From contig CM046442.1 of NCBI GenBank assembly GCA_025506515.1, positions 111,403,491-111,467,490 on the forward strand: a stretch of DNA of 64,000 nucleotides, given 5' to 3'. Each line of letters opens with the position of its first letter. Positions within the stretch are counted from its first letter, which is position 1. Below the pieces are notes generated by a model that saw only the letters and a list, made by a program, of their open reading frames with translations, searched no databases and was not told where the DNA came from. A program made the translations under genes and the position numbers. This DNA comes from Flaveria trinervia. Lineage: Eukaryota > Streptophyta > Magnoliopsida > Asterales > Asteraceae. Below, piece by piece: positions 55,401 to 64,000 of the stretch.

Positions 55401-56730
55401 TTGTGTCTGAACTCCCGATAGAATATCTCTAATGATGTTGTGCAGGGGATGATGCATATTAACTCAAGTTCAGGGAGTGGTGGGAACAACTACTTCATTA
55501 TCCCGATTTTGAATTCCAGGTTCAGTTTTTGTGGTTGTTGGAGTATGGGGTTCAGAAGTTTTAGTGGCATCAAGATCAGATGCTTGTGTACTTTCGGTAG
55601 TGGGAACCTGTTCCTCTCGATCCACATTTGCAGTCTCAACTGCTTCATCATCAGAGGAAGACTCACTTACCTCAAGCTCTCCCTCTGAAGGGCTAGAAGT
55701 ATTGTCTAATGGAACCGATGATGTCACGTCTAGTGGAGGAGTATTCAGAACATCGTACATCATTCGACCAGATAACTCATCATCAGGGTGAGAAGGAGGT
55801 AGATTGAAGGACTTGAAAAATCCATCATAGTCAAAGAAGAAAGAAGGTCCTTTGCCAACAGGGGGTGGTGTATCTTTGGACATCGACATTGCACCACACT
55901 TCTACCTGGCCCATTGAGTTGTTATAAACTCTCTTGTCAGGTATACTATATCCGAGAAAGATACCTTCTTCTGCTTTCTCACTAAACTTTGCCATCTGAT
56001 TTTTCTCTAACAGCATGCATGGTGCTCCAAATGGTTCTAGATACTCCAAGTTGGGTTTACATTGCTGGAGCAATTCATAACACGGGTTTCCATGACGTTT
56101 GACCACTAAGACTCGATTTAGAGTGTAGCATGCATTAGCCACTACCCCGTTCCAAAATTGAATATGCAGTTTAGAATCAGCTAGCATTGTCCTTGCTGTC
56201 TCTATCAAGCTCTGATTCTTTCTTTCAGTAACCCCAATTCATCTATCGAGTGTAGGCCGAAGTAAATTGATGAACAATTCCTTTCTCTCTACAGAATGCC
56301 TCCATCCACTGATTTTTGAACTCGGTTCCGTTGTCTGATCGAATCTTTCTTACTTTCAGCTTATAGAGTGATTCCAATGTAGTGACTAGATGCTTGAACG
56401 ATTCAAATGTCTTTAACTTGGATTTTAAAAACATCACCCAAGAGAATCTTGAGTAATCATCAGTTACTACAAAGCAGTACCAATCACCAGCAATGCTCTT
56501 TGTGCTGACTGGGCAAAACAGATCCATGTGTAGAAGCTCAAGAGGAATGCCAATAGAATTGACTTTCTTTGCTTTGTGAGACTTTTTGGTTTGTTTCCCT
56601 TTCTTGCATGCTACATAGAAATCTGGGAGCTAGAAATTCTTGACTGTGACCCTATTTACCAAATCATTCTCAACCAAATGATTCATCTTTCTCGGATTAA
56701 TGTGTCCCATTCTCCTATGCCAGGAGACTA
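55401..56730 (-). pseudogene. Copia-3 integrase and linker
   Basis: 56527-56243 has MDLFCPVS and IRSDNGTEFKNQWMEAF; 56208-55831 has MLADSKLHIQFWN and FLGYSIPDKRVY; 55889-55470 is a Ser/Glu/Thr-rich linker. The NGxxERKNQ region with the catalytic Glu, near 56225, is broken by a frameshift. Confidence 0.88.
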
Positions 56731-57185
56731 AATCCCTCTCTGATTCCTTTGACAAGAAGCACTAGGCAGTAGACTCAGTTGTGGAGGCTTTTGATAGATC
56801 CAAGACAAACAGATCATTATATCTTGAAGCTGAGATTAAAATTTTATCCTCCTCGAAAACATACTCGTTATTCAACATGTAGCACTTTTTGTTGTTAAAC
56901 ACAACCTTGAATCCTTTATCACAGATTTGGGAGACAGAAAGCAAGTTGTTTTGCAGTTGCTGAACATAATTGACCTTGCCAAACTTCACTTTCTCGTTTC
57001 CTACTTTGCCTTGCATGGTAATGTAACCTCCTTTATTCCTAGTGAATGATACGTGTCCCCCTTTAGTTTGCTTGACGTTGAAAAGAGAGACGAATTCCCG
57101 GTCATGTGCCTGGATGCCCCACTATCAATAATCTAGGTATTAGTGAAAGTTTTGTAGCGGACACCCTGCACATGTAAAGGAATTG
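56731..57185 (-). pseudogene. Copia-3 protease and pre-integrase region
   Basis: The DSGASRHMTG motif near 57115 is intact, but the Trp three codons before it is a stop (TAG). 57016-56762 keeps LLSVSQICDKGFKVVF. Confidence 0.85.
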
Positions 57186-57870
57186 ATTAGTTCAAGTTTA
57201 GGACCCAAGCCTTAACTGGCTTGGGTGTCCTAGTGGTATCACACATATGAACTCAACCCACTGTCATTCAGAGGATGAGGGCACATCTTTCTTTTACTTG
57301 TTCTCACTAACAGACACTTTACTTGATTTTTCTTTTCATAAACTAGTGTTATGGTTTGAAGGTCTGTTTGTGGTAAACAAATGACTGGCTTATGGTTTGA
57401 ATTTTAGGTTCACTAATAATCATAGGTGAAACCTTAGGAGGAGTATTAGATCTAATTTTAAAAAAACTTGGCTTTTCCTCAAAAACTTCAATTTTCTTTT
57501 TAGCTGTCTCATAATAAGGACAATTTGGCGAGATATGTCCTCGTTTTCCACAACTGTAGTAGGATCTCCCTTCAACTGTTTGAGGAAAGTTTTGATGTGG
57601 GGTTGAGTTTGGTAAGGGTTTGAAATATGCCCGGTTGGGTGAAGACTCTTTCTTTGTAGATGTTTCACCTTCTCTAACAAACATAATTTTTTTGACATTT
57701 TGAACATCTTTCATTTTCATTTTATTAGGATTTTTTTGATTAACACATTTAGGGTTCATTGGATTAGACCTTTTAGGTTCTAAAGTAAACGTTTGTGAAC
57801 TTGTCTCTAAGTTAACCTTTTCAATTTTATCACCCAATTTCTTAACATGTATCTTATCTGTTGATCCCAA
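57186..57870 (-). pseudogene. Copia-3 gag C-terminal part
   Basis: 57870-57349, Lys-rich. The knuckle reads YYSCGKRGHISPNC: its first Cys is Tyr. It is followed by a basic, Pro-containing tail. Confidence 0.85.
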
Positions 57871-58432
57871 AGTAGTATCCTTCTGTTTAGTGACATATCA
57901 CAAGTTTACCCGTAGAATCAAGATCACTAACCAGAGGAGTTGACACCACATGATCCTTTACTGGGTTATTATTAATTGGTCTACAATTAGTGTTCAAAAG
58001 GATTTCATGTGATGGCGGAACTAACTTATATCCCAGACCTTCCCCGGTATTCCGTTCTTTCACTAGGTTTTGAACTATGTGAGAAGAACTTGCCAGACCG
58101 TGCAGTTTTTGTTTTAATGATTCAACTTCGACTTGCAAAACTGCTTTTTCCTTTTTAGTTTCCTCTAAAAATTTAAGTAGAACTTGATGTCATTTTATTT
58201 ATTTAAGGCAACAACATTGGTTTCCTTTTGTTGTTTCCCCAACAGTTCTATCATTTCTTTGAAGTTGCACTCATTTTGTTTTAAAACACGATTTGCTTCA
58301 GTGTAGAGTTGAAAATCATTTACTAGATTGTTATTATGTTCTAATAACCTAGAAAATTTTAAATCAATGCTTTCCATAAATTTATCGCATTCAGTACATG
58401 CATGTTTTTCAAATAATTCGTCTTTAGAACAT
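57871..58432 (-). pseudogene. Copia-3 gag coiled-coil region
   Basis: 58377-58195 (DLKFSRLLEHNNNLVNDF) and 58138-57887 (EVESLKQKLHG, GEGLGYKLVPP). A frameshift lies near 58180. Confidence 0.82.
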
Positions 58433-59000
58433 ATCTATGTAGAACTAGATGAATGAGCCATCAAAGAAGAGTTAGAATCTTTGGTGACTAGAGATCCTGA
58501 GTTTGTAGCACTTAGCTCTTCTTCAACCAAATGATCAATGACATTCATAGCTTCTTCGATATCTGAAAGTGAATGTTCAGCTATGATGTCTCCTTCACTT
58601 GTAGATCCATCATCCAATGTATCAACTAAAGCAATGTTTGATTTGCTCGGAGAAACAAATCGGAATGACTAGTCTTGTCCTTCGTCACCTTGAGCAACCA
58701 AAGCTTTAGACTCTTGACTTGAAGATGAAGCTCCAATCTTATTCTTGTCTTTTTAGTTGAATGTAGGAAAAGGATTACCATTTCTAGTCTTCTTTGGCTT
58801 TACACACTTACGTTTGAAGTGCCCCTTTTCACCCCAATTAAAACACGTGACTTTGGTTTTGTGGAATCCAAATGTCATATCTTTTGTTGCAACCAAATTT
58901 TTTCTTATGTTTTTCACAAACCTTTTGGCTCTTCTAACAGCACTAGCTAAGGCCCACCTAATATACATGCGTTCTAGCTCAGTTTCATCAAATTGCTCGT
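58433..59000 (-). pseudogene. Copia-3 gag middle part with a damaged knuckle
   Basis: 58968-58753 has CFNWGEKGHFKRKC, second Cys replaced by Trp; 58617-58435 is acidic. Stops lie near 58670 and 58753. Confidence 0.85.
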
Positions 59001-59733
59001 AGTCCTCATCAACAAGATGATAGATTCCAATCTTACCAGCAACTAATCCATCATAAGATTAAACAACCGCAGCTAGAAGGTCCAAGTGCTCTTTATCAAC
59101 TTCCACGGTGACATTTCCGAGATTCTCGGTGGTTAATTTGGTAGTATTTACCTCAAAAACTATGTAATGGGTTCCAGATGACCCCGACGTTACGGTTTCT
59201 GAAGCATTGCTTTGGGAAGGAGCAAAAGAGTTAGACACAAACACCATTTGTAGTGGTGTGCCTGAAGTAGCCAGAGTTGGAACTGAATTGTAAAGTGCAG
59301 GATTCTGAACTTAAGATCCTTTCTTTAACTTCTATTTCATACGTAGTTCTTCCTCCCTAAACATCAAAATAAAATCATTTATGTCTAAAGTAGCAAGAGT
59401 ATCGTTTTGTCTCAGATTATACACAAATGAATCCCATTGATCTAGCAGACCATCAGCAAAGCTAGAGAATTTATCTTCCATGGTTGTGGTCACGCCATGA
59501 CTGTGCAGCTCACTCATCAGATGATAGAATCGATCGATGATATCATACAAGCTCTCATTCCGAATTGAAGAAAAATTGTCAAATTCCTTCTTAAGAGCTT
59601 TTGCCTTCAGTGCCTTCAGAGTTAAATTTCCTTTGTATCTCTTTTCCAATGCCTCTCATAACTTCTTAGACTGCTTGTTCTCAGAGAACTGATGAAATAT
59701 GTCCTTAGGTATAGACTGAGTCAACAAGGCATA
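59001..59733 (-). pseudogene. Copia-3 gag N-terminal domain, part 2
   Basis: 59649-59332 (LKKEFDNFSSIRNESLYDII) and 59247-59059 (LGNVTVEVDKEHLDL). A stop near 59655 replaces the Trp-Asp region. The gene is cut at 59733/59734 by Gypsy-4 and continues at 62755. Confidence 0.85.
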
Positions 59734-59817
59734 TGTGACATCCGGTAAATTTTCCATTACCAAACTTCGTTAGTTCCGTTAAATCTTGCATACACGTGTC
59801 GTGAGCACACACTAGTT
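59734..59817 (+). repeat. Gypsy-4 5' LTR remnant
   Basis: 84 bp starting TGTGACATCCGG; it matches 60188-60271 with about five differences and stops at ACTAGTT, where integrase sequence begins. Confidence 0.88.
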
Positions 59818-60048
59818 GTACCACTCGAGGAAGTACAAGTAGATGATCAACTACGCTTTGTTGAGGAACTGGTTGAAGTGATGGATCGTGAAGTCAAGAC
59901 TCTTAAAAAAAGTAAGATACCTATAGTCAAAGTTCGTTGGAACTCAAATCATGGACCAGAGTTCAGATTGGAACGCTAGGATCATATGAACCTTAAGTAT
60001 CCTCATCTGTTTGAAACGACAACAATGGTGGGAGAACGTACTCATTAA
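59818..60048 (+). pseudogene. Gypsy-4 integrase C-terminus, chromodomain-like
   Basis: A readable tail: VPLEEVQVDDQLRFVEE, then IPIVKVRWNSN and FRLER, a stop (TAG) near 59980, then DHMNLKYPHLFE to the natural stop at about 60048. It resembles the Gypsy-1 and Gypsy-2 ends. Confidence 0.85.
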
Positions 60049-60049
60049 A

Positions 60050-60187
60050 TTTCGGGACGAAATTTATTTCAACATGGGGATGATGTACAACTCACTCGAT
60101 TTCGTTATGCCAATGCAGTATACCAAGGATGTTGCACAACCATGTAACGCAATTTTCGGGACAAAAATTCTTTCAACATGGGGATAA
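60050..60187 (+). promoter_or_regulatory. Gypsy-4 polypurine tract, duplicated
   Basis: TTTCAACATGGGGAT occurs twice (60067-60081 and 60171-60185), each preceded by a TTTCGGGAC phrase. Only the second touches the 3' LTR. Confidence 0.8.
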
Positions 60188-62754
60188 TGTGACATCCGGT
60201 AATTTTTCCATTACCAAACTCCGTTAGTTACGTTAAGTCTTGCATACACGTGTCGTGAGCACACACTAGTTTTCATTGAACATTGGTGACTTAATAATAA
60301 TACCTATGATAAACAATAATAATCTAATTAATAATATTGATTATTAGTTGTGATTATGTGGTTCATTAATTTATAGAATTTTAGATGTTTATTTTATAAA
60401 TTCTACGCCATAACATGACAACGTGTTATATATATATTCTATGTGTTATGTGACTTGTTGTAAATGTTTAGGATTATTATTATTGGTTCATAATACTTGT
60501 GTTTAGTAGTTAAAAACTATTTAAAAAGTAGTAGAAAGATTGGTTTTTATAAAATATAATTAAAGGGGTTTACTTTGTAATTGATCTAAACCTAAAACTT
60601 ACCTAAAATACAACCCTAATCCCCCCGAAACCCCAATTTCGGTTGCAACTCTTCCAAACACCTTCATCCATTGCGAAATTGATACAATAACACATACACA
60701 AGTCAAATTCCAAGTGGTTTCAACTAGTACAAGTTGTTTACAATGATAATCATCATCAAAGCACATCTAAAGGTTAGTTTTGATTGGTTATTCATAGTTT
60801 TTGATGAATATGAACCCTAATCCGTGAAATTTTGATGAAAACCTAAAATTGATAATATATGATGTTAGTTAGGTTGTATGAATGTTGAATGATGTTGATT
60901 ATGCAAGAAATCTAGGGTTTGATCAAGTAGTTCATACGTTGCCATAAGAGGAAACTTTTTGTTCTTGGAATTCATGATTTGATAATGCTAAGATGTTAGA
61001 TGTAATGCTTAGATGTTAGTTTAATTTAATTATGCAAGAAAATCCATGAAAGTGTTATGTTGCTCATGACTTACTAAAAAGTAGAAACTTTTGTGTATGT
61101 TGTTTGGGAATTTGGATGTTTTGGAGATGATTAACATGTTAGAATGAATGTTATGAACTTGATTACGTATAATATTGATGAAATTATCATTGGATTGGAT
61201 GCTAGAACACTTTTGGGTGTTACTTTCCCAAAAGGGAAACTTTATTTTTGTAGAACTTTGGATGTGATGATTTTGGGCATGCTTATGATGTTAGGATCAT
61301 GTTAGAATGATTGTGGTTGATGTTTGTTGTGTTAGAATGTGTAATTGAGTTGTTATGGATGTTTGGTTGATCATGTAGGAAGAATAGGCTTTGTTGATCA
61401 TGCATCAGAATGGATTATGGTTAGTGATTAGGAGATCATGTTTGGGATTGAAACTGATGGTCAATGTGTATGTTGGTTGGAATGAACTAAATTAATGAAT
61501 GTGATTATGATTGTCATACACGCGTGCGAATCTGAGGCCCCTACTTAGTAGGATTGGTAGGTTTAAGATGTGAAGTCGTGAGTGGCTTCACATGGCAAGT
61601 GGTGCATGATTAGTCTTCGCGTATGAAATAATTGTTGTGATGTATTTATATATATATTAAGCATAATGATTGTTGAAGATTTGCATAACTGTATGATGAT
61701 CTAGTGTGGCATGATGACTTAGGTGGAACCTAGGTTGTTAATGTGATATACATCAATAAATTGCATGATACTCTTGTATGTAAAGTTATCATATATGATT
61801 AAACTATATTTCAACTAATATGTCACCAACGGGTCAAACGGGTCAACTAGGTTAACCTAGGATTATTGAGGTTCTATCTGTACACGTACTTATGTAGTTG
61901 TGTGTTCTAGGTAACCTTTGAAGGGTTGTCTTTGCCTTTATCATGAGTCTCTTGATTCACTATCATTACACACCAGGTGAGTTCATGCCCCTCTATTTTT
62001 ATAAACTCTCTTCTGGGGGAGGTAGCATACTTGTACTCAAACACTATTTTATTATTATAAGTTATGTATCTTTTAACATAGTGCTTAATACCTTGAAAAG
62101 TCCTCACACTTTTAGATCGTTAATAATGGTAACTAGCGGGAAATCTTGGGTAGTACTACTGGGTGTGACGAGCCCCACCTGTGCGACTCGAGGTTAAACG
62201 GGTGCAATATTGTCTTAAACACAAACATCGTCACGACCTGGTAAGTCGGGAGGCAACAAATGAAACACAGTCAGCTTCGATCGCGAAATCACTATTGTTA
62301 TTACTTGTGAATATAGACTAGCTATCTTATTCAATACACTTCTTATGTTATACAATTGTTAATATTTATGTTAAATGCAAACTCTTGAACTCACCAACCA
62401 TTGTGTTGACATTTTCAGTATGCTATTCTCAGGTCGTTAACTCAACTTGCCAATAGGAGCACAACACGGGTCCATCATGCATCCTAAGGCTTTATTTCAT
62501 AAACAAATTGTTTATCTTTTATATATGGGTTTTAAACATTGGGATGGGGCGTGTTTGCCATATTATGCATTCATTTACTTTGCGTTTGTCTTGTTTGGCA
62601 AAACGCTTCTGCATGGTTTTTAAACTTTTGAATTTTGGTTGGTTTTGTTTTGAATGTGGCATATAGTGTCGTTCTGAGTAACTAGTGACTGTGATCCTAG
62701 TTTGTTCACACGCCTCGCGGTAAAACTCCACGCATGGATTTTGAGGGTGTGACA
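60188..62754 (+). repeat. Gypsy-4 3' LTR
   Basis: 2,567 bp, TGTGACATCCGG to GGGTGTGACA. AT-rich, no supported gene. No TTCGNNCGA array is apparent in it, unlike Gypsy-1. Confidence 0.88.
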
Positions 62755-63048
62755 ACATAAGCTTTGTTTTCAACATTATGCAAAGTCTTCAGGGATTCAC
62801 TCATTCCTCCTAAAGTCAATTAAACTCCATTAGCACTGACTGATACTGTGTAACCAGTCTAAATAGATGTCCAAAGGTTTGGGTCAACTCCATTCAACTA
62901 GATTTCAAACAGCAATTTCCACTGTGGGTAATCATCCAAAGTTAACAACTTTGGCGGTTTATTGTGGTTTCCAATCTCATTTTCCAGAAGTAGAAGATTT
63001 TGGACACGCGAGTCCTTTCCGGCAGTGAATGCGCAACTGGTCTTCTAT
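62755..63048 (-). pseudogene. Copia-3 gag N-terminal domain, part 1 (start)
   Basis: The beginning of gag on the right of Gypsy-4. The expected start ATG (as in Copia-1 MEDQ) reads ATA at 63048-63046, so the start codon is lost. LLTLDDYPQWK-like codons are visible near 62930, with shifts. Confidence 0.78.
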
Positions 63049-63496
63049 TGCTTTAAACTTGGTAAACTTAGAACAGGACAGATTCACTCGTGGGAATGAG
63101 CTATACGAATGAGTCACTCGTGCGAATGAAGGATACGAATGAATTCAATCGTGCGATTGGATTCAGTCGTGTGAATGAGCAAGGTTAACCGTGCGAATGG
63201 GAGATGCTATTGAGTTCAATTTTATGAGTAAGAGTATATGAATGGGTTTAGTCGTACGAATGGACCAATCGTATGACACAAAATATTTTTGAACATTTTG
63301 AACACTGTGACACAAAATACGAATTTTCCAGAAACCCTAATCTGTCGTTTGATGAACAATCGAAACTTTAACACATGTAAACGTCGAAAACACTTTTTGA
63401 AGCAAAAAAGGTGACTCTTTTGAATGAAAACGTTGATTTTAACACCAAAACCAATTGAATCCACGCAAAATCATGAGCCAAAGCTCTGATACCACT
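63049..63496 (-). promoter_or_regulatory. Copia-3 leader and primer-binding site
   Basis: Primer site TGGTATCAGAGC at 63494-63483 on the - strand. Palindrome array at 63085-63275 (CAATCG-TG-CGATTG). No gene. Confidence 0.88.
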
Positions 63497-64000
63497 TGTT
63501 AGGACTGTTTTGGTACGAAGTACTAACGGATTTTGCGTGAGACTAGATCAAATAGTGCGGAATCCTATTTGATTGGCGATCCAATCAGTGAGAATGACAA
63601 CCTGATCAATCTCACGATTAATCAAACGTTAAGAATTGATTAGAAATCGATGAGGAACAAACTATGAAGTTGGATTGGTTGTTTAGGACACTCTAGATGG
63701 CTAGGGTTTGTAACTATTCGAAGTCTATTCCAAAGTCTAGTTTTTCCACGAATTATGTGGTATTTATAGATTTGTAGTTTTCATTCGTATGACTGAACAT
63801 TAGCATGGTTCAGTCGTGCGACTGACTTATGCGATTTATTCATACGGACGACTAAAGGTTTAGTTGTGCGGCTGAGTCAATCTTATGTCTTAGTCATACG
63901 ACTGATCCAGTCTCCTGGTTTAGTCGTGCGATTGGTCCATAAGTATGATTCATTCATGCGTATGGTCCATTAGCATGAATAACCACTTGACTAGTTTGAA
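63497..64000 (-). repeat. Copia-3 5' LTR, cut by the window end
   Basis: Starts TGTTAGGACTG. TATA complement at 63771-63778; palindrome array at 63780-63985. The last 120 bp match the surviving 3' LTR at 35060-35180. Confidence 0.9.

Larger units (their letters stand above)
59734..62754 (+). mobile_element. Gypsy-4: Ty3/Gypsy remnant with a large internal deletion
   Basis: Target duplication GCATA (59729-59733) and ACATA (62755-62759), one mismatch. Only the first 84 bp of the 5' LTR remain, fused to the last part of integrase, followed by a full 3' LTR of about 2.57 kb. All other genes are gone. It interrupts Copia-3 gag. Confidence 0.9.
35039..64000 (-). mobile_element. Copia-3: Sirevirus-like Copia element, split by Copia-2 and Gypsy-4, runs off the window
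   Basis: Its own pieces are about 35039-36811, 50926-59733 and 62755-64000. The right end is the 5' LTR (starts 63497); the left end is a truncated 3' LTR. It is a distinct subfamily: its LTR starts TGTTAGGACTGT rather than TGTTAGGACCTGG. Gene order equals that of Copia-1. It is the most damaged Copia here. Confidence 0.9.

Noticed and set aside
60188..62754. Host gene or promoter in the long AT-rich stretch
   Set aside because: The ends match an LTR (TGTGACATCC to GTGTGACA), the start is repeated at 59734 and a near-perfect target duplication flanks the whole; no long ORF is present.

Overview
This window is plant repeat DNA. I find no host gene in it. It is a nest of seven LTR retrotransposons, four Ty3/Gypsy (all on the + strand) and three large Ty1/Copia (all on the - strand). 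Their families, the initiator-Met-tRNA type primer sites, the chromodomain-like integrase tails and the Sirevirus-like Copia architecture point to a flowering plant. An Asteraceae host is my guess from memory of similar accessory frames there; nothing in the sequence proves it.

Layout, oldest to youngest as shown by who interrupts whom. Gypsy-2 is the host element: 5' LTR 1-492 and 9241-10043, internal region 10044-27561, 3' LTR from 27562. It received three insertions: Gypsy-1 (493-9235, target duplication CTTGT) in its 5' LTR, Copia-1 (12410-24666, - strand, target duplication TTTAC) between its protease and reverse transcriptase, and Gypsy-3 (starts 29013) in its 3' LTR. Gypsy-3 is cut in its integrase at about 35038 by Copia-3 (about 35039 to beyond 64000, - strand). 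Copia-3 carries two insertions: Copia-2 (36812-50925, - strand) in its accessory ORF and Gypsy-4 (59734-62754) in its gag.

The Gypsy elements show gag zinc knuckles, aspartic protease, reverse transcriptase, RNase H, integrase and a chromodomain-like C-terminus (Tekay/Del-like chromoviruses). The Copia elements have a long gag with a coiled coil and two zinc knuckles, then protease, integrase, reverse transcriptase and RNase H. After a spacer of about 2.5 kb comes an extra sense-strand ORF (called aORF here) before the 3' LTR. All seven elements are damaged by frameshifts, stops or deletions.

The most interesting material is non-coding. (1) Arrays of an inverted repeat CANTCG-NN-CGANTG, whose middle base covaries between arms, occur in the LTRs, leader and pol-aORF spacer of all three Copia elements. 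Related degenerate arrays sit in the LTRs of Gypsy-1 and Gypsy-3. (2) A second inverted-repeat series, with 6-bp arms around a CTCAGAC loop and compensatory changes, lies in the spacer of all three Copia elements. (3) All three aORFs are preceded by what looks like the same 3' splice site, suggesting expression from a spliced RNA. Boundaries were read by eye; domain calls rest on motifs, not on database searches.
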